A stretch of DNA of 64,000 bases from Candidatus Ferrigenium altingense (GCA_020621985.1 JAHRYS010000006.1:1-64000); one strand, 5' to 3'. Shown: positions 8,865 through 18,245, counted from the first letter of the stretch. Notes: generated from the letters alone by a model not told the origin. Made by a program: numbers and translations.

Positions 8865-9763
8865 CCTTATTCTGGATAGCCTGCGCAGTGTTGCTGATAG
8901 TGGCGCTGCCGTTCGTGATATTGCCCCTGTGGCGCAGCACCGGCGGCACTAACGCCGGTAACGATAACGAAATCCAGCGCGATGCCGCCAATCTGGAAAT
9001 TTTGCGCGATCAGTCGGCGGAACTCGAAGCCGATTTGCGCGACGGGCTGTTGGCGCAGGATGCCTACGAACAAGGCAAGCGCGAGTTGCAGGCGCGCCTG
9101 CTGGAAGAGGTCAAGACTACCGGGCAGACACTCAAGCCGCCGCGCCATCCCGCCAAGGCGCTGGCGATCGTGCTGGCGATATTGCTGCCGTTATTCAGCG
9201 TGCCGCTCTATCTCACGCTAGGCAATACCAAAGCCTTGTTGCCGCAACAGGAAACCGGCGTGGCAGGCGAATTCGGCGTGATCCGTTCCGAAGCCAAGCT
9301 GCAAGAGCTGGAAAAGAAACTGGAACAGCAACCGGAAAACCCGGACGGATGGGTGGTGCTGGCGCGCTCCTACAGCGAGCTGCAACGCTTCCCCGATGCG
9401 GTGCGCGCCTATGGGCAACTGGTCAAACTGGTGCCCGACGAAGCGCAGATATGGGCGAGTTACGCCGACGTTTATGCGATGACCAACAACCAGTCGCTGT
9501 TGGGCGAGCCAACCAAGTTCCTCAACAAGGCACTGGAACTGGACGGCAACAACACCATGGCATTGGCGTTGTCGGGCTCTGCGGCGATGGAGCGCGGCGA
9601 CTATGCTGCGGCCATCACGCACTGGACAAAACTGGCCGATCTAATGCCGCCGGATAATTCCGAATTACAAATGATCCGCGACGGCATTCAGCAAGCACGC
9701 CAATTTCTTGCGATGCAAAAAGGCGGCAAGGCGGCAAAACTGCCTGCCGGCAAAGCTCCGTAA
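8861..9763 (+). CDS. ccmI: Cytochrome c biogenesis TPR protein CcmI
   Basis: CcmI is an apocytochrome c chaperone that binds the C-terminal helix of the substrate. The 300 residues hold one helix at about 3-23, a cytoplasmic loop with leucine-zipper-like heptads, a second helix at about 102-124, and periplasmic TPR repeats from about 150 to 275 (PDGWVVLARSY, AQIWASYADVYAM). The C-terminal immunoglobulin-like domain of long CcmI proteins is absent. The Lys/Ala-rich tail stops at TAA 9761-9763, but the same frame continues with similar composition for another 31 codons. Confidence 0.92.
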   Translation: MTLFWIACAVLLIVALPFVILPLWRSTGGTNAGNDNEIQRDAANLEILRDQSAELEADLRDGLLAQDAYEQGKRELQARLLEEVKTTGQTLKPPRHPAKALAIVLAILLPLFSVPLYLTLGNTKALLPQQETGVAGEFGVIRSEAKLQELEKKLEQQPENPDGWVVLARSYSELQRFPDAVRAYGQLVKLVPDEAQIWASYADVYAMTNNQSLLGEPTKFLNKALELDGNNTMALALSGSAAMERGDYAAAITHWTKLADLMPPDNSELQMIRDGIQQARQFLAMQKGGKAAKLPAGKAP

Positions 9764-9859
9764 AAAGCGGCGGCCAAGCCCGGCGGCAATCAATCGACGG
9801 GCGTCATCAAACCGGGTGCCAAGGGCTTGAATATCGTGATTGATACGGTTGTGCAATAA
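9764..9859 (+). other. In-frame coding-like extension after the ccmI stop
   Basis: Reading on in the ccmI frame after TAA gives KAAAKPGGNQSTGVIKPGAK and 11 more residues before a second TAA at 9857-9859. The composition continues the Lys/Ala/Pro-rich tail of CcmI. It may be the remains of a longer tail cut by one nonsense change, or a leaky stop. It could equally be a sequencing error. No other gene lies in the 9764-9955 spacer. Confidence 0.4.
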
Positions 9860-9955
9860 CTGTCGGCGCTGTTTCGCGATCAGGCAGTACAGTTAAGAGA
9901 AGTTGGCGCCAGATCGGATTGTTGCGCTGGAGTCCCGCTGATCGAAGGGGACGGT

Positions 9956-11032
9956 TTATTCAGGATCAGAAAGCTCGTGCATAACCCGGGCGAACTGTTC
10001 GATATGCGCGGTGAATATATCTACAACAGCGGGGTCGAAATGCTTTCCGGCATTTTCTCTCAGGAAGACTGAGGTCTTTTCGAGCGGCCATGGCTCCTTG
10101 TAGGGGCGGCGGGTGGTAAGGGCATCGAACACGTCGGCAATTGCGACAATACGCCCCTCAACCGGGATCGATTCACCCATCATCCCCTTGGGGTAGCCGG
10201 TACCGTCCCAGCGCTCATGATGGTTCAATGCGATGCTGGCCGCCATTTGGATCAGCATCGAGTCATGACCATACTCTCCCAGGAGTTGAAGGCCCTTGGT
10301 GGTGTGCGAATTCATTATCTCGCGTTCCGCCTCATCCAATCGCCCGTTTTTATGCAGGATGCTATCCGGAATGCCGATCTTTCCAATGTCGTGCAATGGG
10401 GCCGCTTTTTCGATCAGGAAGCAAAGCTCCGGAGGCAGGCCGATCCCCTCAGCCAATATCCGGCTGTAGCGCCCGACCCGGGCTACATGTCGCCCGGTTT
10501 CGTTATCCCGCATCTCGCCCGCCAGCGCCAATAAATACACAAGCAGATCGTTAGCCTTATTTAACTCGTCAGTGCGCTTTACAACCTCCCTTTCCAACTG
10601 TTCGGCGAGTTGAGTTTGAATTCTGAGAGCGCGCTGAACCCCCAATAAGTTACGTACACGCAACACGACTTCCAGCTGATCGAAGGGTTTTCCAATGAAG
10701 TCGTTAGCGCCGACTGTCAGTGCGTGCGTGCGAACTTCCTTGTCCCGCAGGCCAGTTATAACCAGAATTGGAAAATTTCTCTGGCTTGGAAACTCCGCAG
10801 CTATTGCGTTCATGACATCGAAGCCGGTCATGTGCGGCATTTCGATATCCAGGATCAGAAGATCGATATCCCCCTTTCTTTCTTTGAGAAAGGGGACGAC
10901 CTTGCGCGGGTCGGTAAAACTATGGATGTTCTTAATCCCTTCACTTTCGACCAGCTTCGATAAAATCATCACATTGGTGATCGAGTCATCGCAGATCGCA
11001 ATTGAAGAGTTTGATAAATCATGTATGTCCAT
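9956..11032 (-). CDS. Response regulator with HD-GYP domain (probable c-di-GMP phosphodiesterase)
   Basis: This is a 358-residue two-domain regulator of the RpfG type. The receiver domain (about 10-128) has acidic residues Asp15/Asp16, phospho-acceptor Asp62 in LDIEMPHMTG and Lys115. A short coiled linker at about 140-165 joins it to an HD-GYP domain with HDIGKIGIPDSIL from 214 and HHERWDGTGYP at 271-281. These are the metal ligands and the GYP motif needed for hydrolysis of cyclic di-GMP. No sensor kinase is adjacent, so its input is unknown. It is transcribed towards ccmI and has a solitary position. Confidence 0.93.
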   Translation of the reverse strand: MDIHDLSNSSIAICDDSITNVMILSKLVESEGIKNIHSFTDPRKVVPFLKERKGDIDLLILDIEMPHMTGFDVMNAIAAEFPSQRNFPILVITGLRDKEVRTHALTVGANDFIGKPFDQLEVVLRVRNLLGVQRALRIQTQLAEQLEREVVKRTDELNKANDLLVYLLALAGEMRDNETGRHVARVGRYSRILAEGIGLPPELCFLIEKAAPLHDIGKIGIPDSILHKNGRLDEAEREIMNSHTTKGLQLLGEYGHDSMLIQMAASIALNHHERWDGTGYPKGMMGESIPVEGRIVAIADVFDALTTRRPYKEPWPLEKTSVFLRENAGKHFDPAVVDIFTAHIEQFARVMHELSDPE

Positions 11033-11308
11033 TGCCGGTCGCCTTGGATGCTTTAACTTGCTGCCATAATAATGCAGCTACTGGTAATGAGAAAGATGGG
11101 CGTGTCGAGATGTGTGGCTTCAGTATGTTTACTGGCGGCCACAAATATTATTGAAGCAAGTAACTGTAATACAGGACTCTGCTTTAATATTCGTTATGGC
11201 AGTAAATCAGATAGCGGTAAATAACTATGGGTACTATCCGTCAAATCAAGCGGAATGACAATTTTCTTTTTAGCGATTCGTTGATTATTGATCAATTAAT
11301 CAAAACAA
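11033..11308. other. Intergenic region upstream of the HD-GYP gene
   Basis: Together with the following terminator this is about 310 bp without a gene. It is AT-rich compared with its surroundings and should hold the HD-GYP promoter on the - strand. No clear promoter boxes or repeats were recognised. Confidence 0.4.
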
Positions 11309-11338
11309 GAAAAAAGACCTGCATCACTGCAAGTCTTT
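11309..11338 (-). terminator. Terminator of tRNA-Asn
   Basis: Read on the - strand, AAGACTTGCA pairs with TGCAGGTCTT and is followed by a T run. It lies 8 bases beyond the tRNA end. Confidence 0.8.
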
Positions 11339-11345
11339 ATCTATC

Positions 11346-11421
11346 TGGCTCCCCGACCTGGACTCGAACCAGGGACCTGCGGATTAACAGTCCGTCGCTC
11401 TACCGACTGAGCTATCAGGGA
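11346..11421 (-). tRNA. tRNA-Asn (GTT)
   Basis: This is a complete 76-base cloverleaf with encoded CCA. The anticodon loop CTGTTAAT gives GTT, the D arm is AGCTCAGTCGGTAGAGC and the T arm GGTTCGAGTCC. Confidence 0.97.
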
Positions 11422-11482
11422 ATGAAGAGGTGCGCATGATAGAGATTTTGCCTTGCCCGGTCAACCTTAAGTTTGGCTTCTT

Positions 11483-13201
11483 ATGAGGTTATTGAAGCGT
11501 ATTCTGGTTGGTTTGCTCGCCTTGCTGATGCTGGCAATGACGGCGGCTTACCTGATTCCGCTGGACACTTATGTGCCGGAGGTGGAGCGAGCCCTGGGCG
11601 AGCAGTTGCATGAGCCGGTCAGTATCCAGCATCTCCGCATTGCCGCGCTGCCTTTGCCGCATCTTGAGTTGCAGGAGGTGCGTCTGGGCGGGCAGGAAGG
11701 GATAGTCGCCCGATCGATAAAGGTGGAGCCGGATTTGCCCGCCCTGCTGGCTGGCGAGGTGGTGATGCGGCGTATTCTGGTGCAGGATGGAACGGCAAGC
11801 CTTGTGCAAGTGCGCAAACTGGCGGGAACCCTTGCCATGGCTCCCGCTACAGCGCAACGCGTGGCGCTGCGCAAGTTGCAGCTGTCCGGAATGATGCTGT
11901 TAACTCCGGGAATGGCGTTGGGGCCGATTGAAGGCAAGCTGGAGTTCGCGCGGGCCGGGGAATTGGAGCGCGCGTGGTTTGCGATGGACGAACAAAAGAT
12001 AACGGCGGTATTGTTGCCGTTGCCCGAGCAGCATTTTTCTGTAAAGGCGCAAGCACATGCCTGGGTTTCACCACAACTCCCGCAATTGCCGCTGGACGAT
12101 CTGCAGATAGAGGGGGTGCTGGGCGAACAGGATTTTGTCGCACAGAAATTTGCCGTCGCAGCGCGCGGCATTCGCGTGTCAGGTTCCGGCAAGGTGGAAT
12201 TCTCGGATGGTTGGCGCATACAGGCAGCACTGGCCCAAATTGACGCGCCGCTGGAGCAGGTAATGGCCTTGCTGGAAAAGCCGGTCGAGCTGACCGGCGC
12301 GATCTCTGCGAAGGGTGCGCTTAGCGGCAAGGCGAGCACTTTGGGCGCGCTGAAAGATAATTTCCGGTTTTCCGGCGAAGTGCTGATCAGCCATGCCACA
12401 GCACGCATTGCTGAGGGTTTACGGCATCCGCTGGTGTTCGATCAAATCAAGGCGCGTGTTGCGGTACAGCCGGAACATCTGGAGTTGAACGCACTGGAGG
12501 CGAGGCTGTATGGCGGCAAACTATCGGGGAAGATGAGCATCAATCGCAGGGATACCGTACTGGCCGCAGAAGTTGCCGTAAACGGAATTGCCATGCAATC
12601 CCTGGTGGAAGCCCTTACCAATGAGGTGTTGTTTACCGGCAACATGGATGGTGCGGCAAAATTTTCCATGCGGCTGGATGAGTTTGAGCGCTTTCCGGAA
12701 AACATGCAGTTGGCCGGAAATTTTCACCTGCGTAACGGCGTGCTGACCAAAGTGGATTTGGCGCAAGCGGCAAGCAATCCCGGCAAGACCAGCACTGCGG
12801 GAGGCGCGACCCGATTCGATGATTTGACCGGCTTGCTCAACGTGGATGCGAGTGGTTATCATTTCAGGAAATTAAAAATCGTATCCGGTTCGCTGAATGC
12901 CGAGGGCAGAGTGGACGTCAGTCCTTCATTGCAGCTTGGCGGAATGCTGGATACCGATGTCAAAGGAACGGCTGGCCTGGTCAGCATGCCGATGGTGGTT
13001 TCGGGTACGCTGAACAACCCGGTCGTCAGGCCAAGCAAGTCGGCATTGGCGGGCGCCGCGGTGGGTACGGCGATTTTGGGGCCCGGACTCGGAACGGCGG
13101 TGGGAATCAAGATCGGCGGATTCCTGAACAAGCTGTTTGGCAAGAATGACGACAAAAGCAGCAACAAGGATGCAGCACCCAAGCCGCCCGCAAAGAAGTG
13201 A
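11483..13201 (+). CDS. AsmA family protein
   Basis: AsmA-family proteins are anchored in the inner membrane and have a long, lipid-transfer-like beta-groove in the periplasm. They affect outer-membrane lipid balance. The 572 residues start with one membrane helix (about 7-25) and an AsmA N-terminal motif, ALGEQLHEPVSIQHLRIAAL. A long beta-rich region and an AsmA C-terminal domain (LDGA-type repeats around 390-500, GGATRFDDLTG) follow. The end is glycine-rich then Lys-rich. The next gene, on the same strand 41 bp away, carries a related AsmA part at its C-terminus, and the two are probably co-transcribed. The exact role is unknown. Confidence 0.85.
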   Translation: MRLLKRILVGLLALLMLAMTAAYLIPLDTYVPEVERALGEQLHEPVSIQHLRIAALPLPHLELQEVRLGGQEGIVARSIKVEPDLPALLAGEVVMRRILVQDGTASLVQVRKLAGTLAMAPATAQRVALRKLQLSGMMLLTPGMALGPIEGKLEFARAGELERAWFAMDEQKITAVLLPLPEQHFSVKAQAHAWVSPQLPQLPLDDLQIEGVLGEQDFVAQKFAVAARGIRVSGSGKVEFSDGWRIQAALAQIDAPLEQVMALLEKPVELTGAISAKGALSGKASTLGALKDNFRFSGEVLISHATARIAEGLRHPLVFDQIKARVAVQPEHLELNALEARLYGGKLSGKMSINRRDTVLAAEVAVNGIAMQSLVEALTNEVLFTGNMDGAAKFSMRLDEFERFPENMQLAGNFHLRNGVLTKVDLAQAASNPGKTSTAGGATRFDDLTGLLNVDASGYHFRKLKIVSGSLNAEGRVDVSPSLQLGGMLDTDVKGTAGLVSMPMVVSGTLNNPVVRPSKSALAGAAVGTAILGPGLGTAVGIKIGGFLNKLFGKNDDKSSNKDAAPKPPAKK

Positions 13202-13242
13202 TTTGCAACTAAACTAAAGCACGCTATCAGTTAGAATGCGAC

Positions 13243-16200
13243 ATGGACAGTAATACTATTTTTATCAAAACCGGCAAAGGCGAAGATGAGATGCGCAACC
13301 AGAGTGCGCATCTGGTTGGGGATATTAAGCGCGCCTTGTTGATGGTGGATGGGACCGCAACTTTTGGCGAAATCAGCAAGCGTGCCGCGCCCAGCTTGCG
13401 CAGTGTTCTCGATGAAATGTTCAAGGAGCTGGAGAAGGGCGGTTTCATTCAGGACAAAGCCAAGGCCAAGGCCAAGGCTGGCAGCATTCCCAAGATGGGT
13501 GCCCCGCTCAAGATGGCTGCCCCGCTCAAGAAGCCGGTGGATGAAGGTGTCGAAGAATTGGATTTTACCGCCGCGTTTCGCGCGCCCTCTGCGGATATGC
13601 TCGCAGCCGAGGCAAAGAAGGCAGAGGCGGCAAAACTGAAAATGGCAGATGAAGCCAAGGCGCACGCCGAGACGGAAGCCAAAGCCAAGCGGGAAATCGA
13701 AGCGGCGAAACTAAAGGCGCAAGAGGAAGCGGCGCACCAAAAAGCTGAACAAGAAGCGGCGCGTGCTCGCGCCGAACTTGAGGCGGCCAAGGCCAAGGCC
13801 GAGGCTGAAGCCCGTACAGAGGCTAAGGCCAGGCAGGAAATCGAAGCGGCGAAATTAAAGGCGCAACGGGAAGCGGAGGAAGCTCGCCTCAAGGCTGAAC
13901 GGGAGGCTGCCAAAGCGCGCGAGGAAGCCGAACGCCGTGCCAGGGAAGAAGCGGAAGCCGCGCGAGTGAAGGCGGAGCAAGAGGCCGCACGAGTGCGTGC
14001 CGAGCTGGAAGCGGCAAAAGCGAAAGCCGAGGCGGAGGCGAAGGCGCGTGCCGAAGCGGAAGCTAAAGCCAGACAGGAAATCGAAGCGGCGAAATTAAAG
14101 GCGCAACAGGAAGCGGAGGAAGCTCGCCTCAAGGCTGAACGGGAAGCTGCCAAAGCGCGTGAAGAAGCCGAACTTGCCAGGCAGAAAGCGGCAGCCGAAG
14201 CCAGGGCGCGCGAAGAGGCCGAGCGCCGTGCCAGGGAAGAAGCGGAAGCTGTGCGTGTGAAGGCGGAACAAGAGGCCGCACGCGTGCGAGCCGAGCTGGA
14301 AGCGGCAAATGCAAAAGCCGAGGCGGAGGCGAAAGCCAGAGAAGAGGCGGAGCGCCGCTCACGGAAAGAAGCAGAGGCGGCAAAATTAGAGGCGCAGCAA
14401 GAGGCCGAAGCACGCCTCAAGGCTGAACAGGAAGCCGCCAAAGCACGCGAGGAAGCCGAACTGGCCAGACGACAGGCGGCAGCGCGCGAAGAAGCCGAGC
14501 AACGCACCAAGCAAGAAGCCGCAGCCGCGTTGAAAGCGCAGCAGGAAGCAGAAACCACCAAGCCGAAGACAGCCGCTTATCAGGCCGCACGTTCTACCAG
14601 CGCGACGGTGTTGTTTTTCGACGTGGTCGGCTATACCAAGCAAACTGTCAATAAACAGATCGAAATCAAGAAACAATTCAATCAATTAGTCACCGATTGT
14701 CTGGACGCGCGGGGAGATGACGAACGCATCATCCTGGATACCGGGGATGGCGCGGCAATAGGCTTTTTGCAGCATCCGGAAGATGCGCTGGAAGTGGCGA
14801 TGCAATTCCGCAAGACGGTGATGGCCAATCAGCACAAGGATTACCCGGACCTGAAAGTACGCATCGGCATTCATCTTGGCCCCGTCAATATCGCCAAAGA
14901 CATGAACGGCCGGAGCAACATGGTCGGCGACGGGATCAACGACGCGCAACGCGTGATGAGTTTTGCCGGCATCGATCAGGTTTATATTTCCCGCGCCTAT
15001 TACGATTTCGTTTCGCGCCTCAGCGACGAATATGACAACCTGTTCCAGTATCGCGGTTTGCAAAAGGACAAACACGGGCGCGAGCATCCGGTCTATGAAT
15101 TGATGGATGCCGCCGCACCCGTTGCAGAAACTGCATTGCCGCAGGCTGGTGAACCGGCCGTGACGATCAAGCTGGAGCCGTTCAGCTTTGCGATGCCCGA
15201 GGCCGCGACTCTTCCTGCGCCAACAGTGGCGCAGGAAGAACCGGAACCGGAGCCGTTGGATGTTGCCGCGCTGATGGGCGGCATAGAGCAGTTTAAACTT
15301 CCGGAAGAAGCGGAAAAACCGGTTGAGGTGGTGCAAGCCATACAGCAACAGCCGCCCTCGGCAAGCGTGCCCGAAACACCGCCTTCCGAAACACCGGCCA
15401 AGCCTGCCGCAGAGGCGCGCATGCCTTCTGCGGAAGAAGTGGCGAAACACGCGGAAACTCAGGCCAAGGCTTGGGCGGAGGCCGAGCAGCGTGCCGCCAG
15501 GGCCAGCACGGAGCGCGCCGCCCAGCCGCAAGAGGCGCCGCGCCCCGCCAAGGAGATGCCGGCTGCACGGGCGCGCCGCAAACCGCTGCCTTTGGGCAAG
15601 ATCGGCGCCGGGTTGTTCGTGGCGCTGGTGATCGCGCTGTTTGCCGTCCCGCCCTTGCTGCCCATGAAGGACTACGCAACCGGCATCGAAAAGGCGCTCA
15701 CCGCCAGCTTGCAGCAGCCGGTGCATGTCGGGCAATTGGCCGGGCGACTGCTGCCGACGCCGCGCCTGGAATTGAAGGATGTGTCGATCGGCGAAACCAA
15801 GCCGATTCAGGTGCAGCAGGCACGGGTCGATTTCGCGTTGTCAGCATTGTTCTCCTCGAACAAGCCGATTACCGGCATCGAACTGGATGGTGTGCAGGTC
15901 AATGGCGCCGCCTTGCCGCAAGTATCCGCATGGCTGCAAAAAATTGCCGCCGACACACAGTATCCGGTTGCGCGCATCGGGTTAAGCCAAGGCAAGCTGG
16001 AAGCGGACGGCGTGCAATTGTCAGGCATAAGCGGGGAACTGAGTTTCAGCCAGGCCGGGAAATTCACGCAGGCGAAATTGCATGCCGATGGAAACAAGCT
16101 TGCGCTGGACATTAACGCCACGCCGGAAAACAAGATGCAGATATCGATCGCGGTGCGCGGCAGCGCGTTGCCACTGCTACCGAATTGGGTTTTCGACAAT

Positions 16201-16779
16201 TTGGATGCAAAGGGCGAACTGAGCGGCGATGGTCTGGTGATTACCGCTCTGGACGGCAGCATCATGGGCGGCATGCTGCTCGGCGACGCGCGCATCGACT
16301 GGCGTACCGGCTGGCGCGCCCAGGGAAATCTGGTCGCCAAGACCATCACCTTGCAGAATATGAGCAAGGCTCTGAGCGGCGATATGGACGGTACGGCGCG
16401 CTTCCAGATGCAGTCGGCGAGCTTGTCAAAACTCGTGGAGGCGGCGACGCTGGAGGGTGCTTTTTCCGTCAAGAAGGGTGTCATCAATGGCGTCGATGCC
16501 GTTGAGACCGCCCGCCTGCGCAGCAGGGAAAGCTTGCCGGGCGGGCGCACCCATTTCGATGAACTGAGCGGCGATTTGTATTACGCCAACGGGGACTACC
16601 ACTTCAGGCAGGTAAAGATGAGCGCCGGGGTATTGAACGCAACGGGCACGCTGGACATCGCCAAGCAGCAGGTGTCCGGGCGCGTCATCGCCGACTTGAC
16701 CATGCGCGCGGGAATGGGGTCGGTTGCGCTGCAAGTCGGCGGGACAACCGATAATCCGTCGCTGCGCACGGCGCGGTAG
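13243..16779 (+). CDS. Coiled-coil / class III nucleotide cyclase / AsmA-like fusion protein
   Basis: This is an unusual 1178-residue protein with parts in this order: a small N-terminal domain (about 1-75), an Ala/Glu/Lys/Arg-rich coiled coil (about 120-445), a class III adenylate/guanylate cyclase domain (about 450-620), a Pro/Glu-rich linker, one membrane helix at about 786-806, and an AsmA-like periplasmic domain to the end (ALTASLQQPVHVGQLAGRLL). The metal-binding aspartates are present in FFDVVGYTK and DTGDGAAIGF, and the transition-state Asn/Arg pair in GDGINDAQRVM. The usual purine-selecting lysine before GD is Leu, and the partner position is Asn, so substrate and activity are unclear. 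The topology is cytoplasmic cyclase and periplasmic AsmA. A Pro/Ala-rich stretch and repeated EAAKLKAQ units suggest internal repeat expansion. The AsmA part resembles the preceding gene. Confidence 0.82.
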   Translation: MDSNTIFIKTGKGEDEMRNQSAHLVGDIKRALLMVDGTATFGEISKRAAPSLRSVLDEMFKELEKGGFIQDKAKAKAKAGSIPKMGAPLKMAAPLKKPVDEGVEELDFTAAFRAPSADMLAAEAKKAEAAKLKMADEAKAHAETEAKAKREIEAAKLKAQEEAAHQKAEQEAARARAELEAAKAKAEAEARTEAKARQEIEAAKLKAQREAEEARLKAEREAAKAREEAERRAREEAEAARVKAEQEAARVRAELEAAKAKAEAEAKARAEAEAKARQEIEAAKLKAQQEAEEARLKAEREAAKAREEAELARQKAAAEARAREEAERRAREEAEAVRVKAEQEAARVRAELEAANAKAEAEAKAREEAERRSRKEAEAAKLEAQQEAEARLKAEQEAAKAREEAELARRQAAAREEAEQRTKQEAAAALKAQQEAETTKPKTAAYQAARSTSATVLFFDVVGYTKQTVNKQIEIKKQFNQLVTDCLDARGDDERIILDTGDGAAIGFLQHPEDALEVAMQFRKTVMANQHKDYPDLKVRIGIHLGPVNIAKDMNGRSNMVGDGINDAQRVMSFAGIDQVYISRAYYDFVSRLSDEYDNLFQYRGLQKDKHGREHPVYELMDAAAPVAETALPQAGEPAVTIKLEPFSFAMPEAATLPAPTVAQEEPEPEPLDVAALMGGIEQFKLPEEAEKPVEVVQAIQQQPPSASVPETPPSETPAKPAAEARMPSAEEVAKHAETQAKAWAEAEQRAARASTERAAQPQEAPRPAKEMPAARARRKPLPLGKIGAGLFVALVIALFAVPPLLPMKDYATGIEKALTASLQQPVHVGQLAGRLLPTPRLELKDVSIGETKPIQVQQARVDFALSALFSSNKPITGIELDGVQVNGAALPQVSAWLQKIAADTQYPVARIGLSQGKLEADGVQLSGISGELSFSQAGKFTQAKLHADGNKLALDINATPENKMQISIAVRGSALPLLPNWVFDNLDAKGELSGDGLVITALDGSIMGGMLLGDARIDWRTGWRAQGNLVAKTITLQNMSKALSGDMDGTARFQMQSASLSKLVEAATLEGAFSVKKGVINGVDAVETARLRSRESLPGGRTHFDELSGDLYYANGDYHFRQVKMSAGVLNATGTLDIAKQQVSGRVIADLTMRAGMGSVALQVGGTTDNPSLRTAR

Positions 16780-16797
16780 TTTTTCTTCGTTATTTCG

Positions 16798-16890
16798 GTA
16801 GGGGTTGGCAGGGGCGCGATTTAACCAGCCACTTACCTGTCGTTTTTTGACGGGTTAGTGGAATGGCTAAATCGCGCCCCTACATCAACC
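16798..16890. repeat. Imperfect palindromic repeat downstream of aspC
   Basis: The outer arms GGGTTG...GGGGCGCGATTTA and its complement TAAATCGCGCCCCTAC...CAACCC enclose an inner stem around a T6 loop. The aspC stop codon lies inside the right arm. It looks like a dispersed REP/MITE-like element and could also act as a terminator for both convergent genes. Confidence 0.7.
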
Positions 16891-18078
16891 CAATGCCTTG
16901 GCGAGGCGCTCCAGCGCTTTCGTGAGGTTTTCCATCGACGTGGCGAACGACAGACGGACATAGCCCTCGCTGCCGAAGGCCGAACCGGGCACCACCGCCA
17001 CGCCGCCCTGTTCCAGCAGGTATTCGGATAGCGCAATGTCGGTCGCTGCCTTGATCGTGCCGCGCTGATGCAGCCTGGCGATTGCCGCACGCATATCCGG
17101 GAACGCATAGAACGCGCCGCCCGCCATGAGGCACTGCACGCCGGGAATCTTGTTCAGCTCGTTCACCACGAACACATGCCGCTCGCGGAATGCCTTCAGC
17201 ATCGGCGCGATGCAGCCCTGGTCGCCGTTCAATGCCGCTTCCGCCGCCACCTGCGAGATCGAAGTCGGGTTCGAGGTGCTCTGCGACTGCACGTTCTCCA
17301 TCGCGGTGATGATGTTCTCCGATCCCGCCGCGTAGCCGATGCGCCAGCCGGTCATCGCGTAGGCTTTCGACACGCCGTTCAGCACCATGGTGCGCGGATA
17401 CAGGTCGGGGCAGGCATTCAGGATGTTGACGAATTTCGCATCGGTCAGCGCGATGTGCTCGTACATGTCGTCGGTGGCGATCAGGATGTTGGGATGCTTG
17501 CGCAGCACTTCGCCCAACGCTTTTAATTCATCCAGCGTGTACACCGCGCCGGACGGATTGCTCGGGCTGTTGATCACCACCATTCTGGTTTTCGGTGTGA
17601 TCGCGGCGGCGAGTTGCGCGGCGGTCATCCTGAAACCCTGCTCGATGCCCGCCTCCACGATCACCGGCTTGCCTTCGGCGATAATCACGATGTCGGGATA
17701 GGACACCCAGTACGGCGCGGGAATGATCACCTCGTCGCCGGGGTTGATCACCGCCAGCGCGAGGTTGAAGAAGCTTTGTTTGCCGCCGCAGGAAACCAGA
17801 ATCTGTTTCGCCGTGTAGTCCAGCCCGTTGTCGCGCTTGAGCTTCGCGATGATCGCCGCCTTGAGCGACGGCGTGCCGCCGACGGCGGTATATTTGGTGA
17901 AGCCCTTATTGATCGCGCCGATCGCCGCATCCTTGATGTGCTGCGGCGTGTCGAAATCCGGTTCGCCGGCGCCCAGCCCGATGATGTCCTTGCCTTCGGC
18001 TTTCAGCTTCGCCGCACGGGCGGTCACGGCGAGGGTGGGGGAGGGCTTGATGGCCTGTACGCGAGTCGAAAGTTCCAA
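16885..18078 (-). CDS. aspC: Pyridoxal-phosphate aspartate aminotransferase
   Basis: This enzyme transfers the amino group between aspartate and 2-oxoglutarate in amino acid metabolism. The 397 residues fit aminotransferase class I, subgroup Ib. The N-terminal PSPTLAVTARAAKLKAEG, the substrate-loop GAGEPDFDTP, the PYWVSYPD segment and the PLP lysine in VSKAYAMTGWR (about 236) are all present, as is the C-terminal RLSFATS with the carboxylate-binding arginine. Enzymes of this subgroup often also act on prephenate or other acids, so substrate is not certain. The start is the ATG at 18078. Confidence 0.9.
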   Translation of the reverse strand: MELSTRVQAIKPSPTLAVTARAAKLKAEGKDIIGLGAGEPDFDTPQHIKDAAIGAINKGFTKYTAVGGTPSLKAAIIAKLKRDNGLDYTAKQILVSCGGKQSFFNLALAVINPGDEVIIPAPYWVSYPDIVIIAEGKPVIVEAGIEQGFRMTAAQLAAAITPKTRMVVINSPSNPSGAVYTLDELKALGEVLRKHPNILIATDDMYEHIALTDAKFVNILNACPDLYPRTMVLNGVSKAYAMTGWRIGYAAGSENIITAMENVQSQSTSNPTSISQVAAEAALNGDQGCIAPMLKAFRERHVFVVNELNKIPGVQCLMAGGAFYAFPDMRAAIARLHQRGTIKAATDIALSEYLLEQGGVAVVPGSAFGSEGYVRLSFATSMENLTKALERLAKALG

Positions 18079-18171
18079 GATATTTCCTTGCGGTTTAAAC
18101 GGGAAAGCGAATTATACCTGCGCCAGTGAAAGAGTGAATCGAGGTGCAGAGAAATGGGTACGTTTGTAATT

Positions 18172-18244
18172 TGTAGCCTGGATGCAGCGTAGCGGAATCC
18201 AGGGAAGAATTGAGAGATTGAATCCCGGATTGCATCCGGGCTTA
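18172..18244. repeat. Dispersed GTAGCCTGGATGCA-type palindromic repeat
   Basis: GTAGCCTGGATGCAGCGTAG with GGAATCCAGGG faces an inverted CCCGGATTGCATCCGGGCT. A second copy sits at 29186-29270. Such elements are common in intergenic DNA of many proteobacteria, and their function is not known. Confidence 0.75.
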
Positions 18245-18245
18245 G

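Noticed and set aside
13600..14580. Tandem DNA repeats in the cyclase gene as a mobile or VNTR element
   Set aside because: The similarity follows the EAAKLKAQ-type heptads of a coiled coil and is imperfect at DNA level, so it is protein-level repetition.
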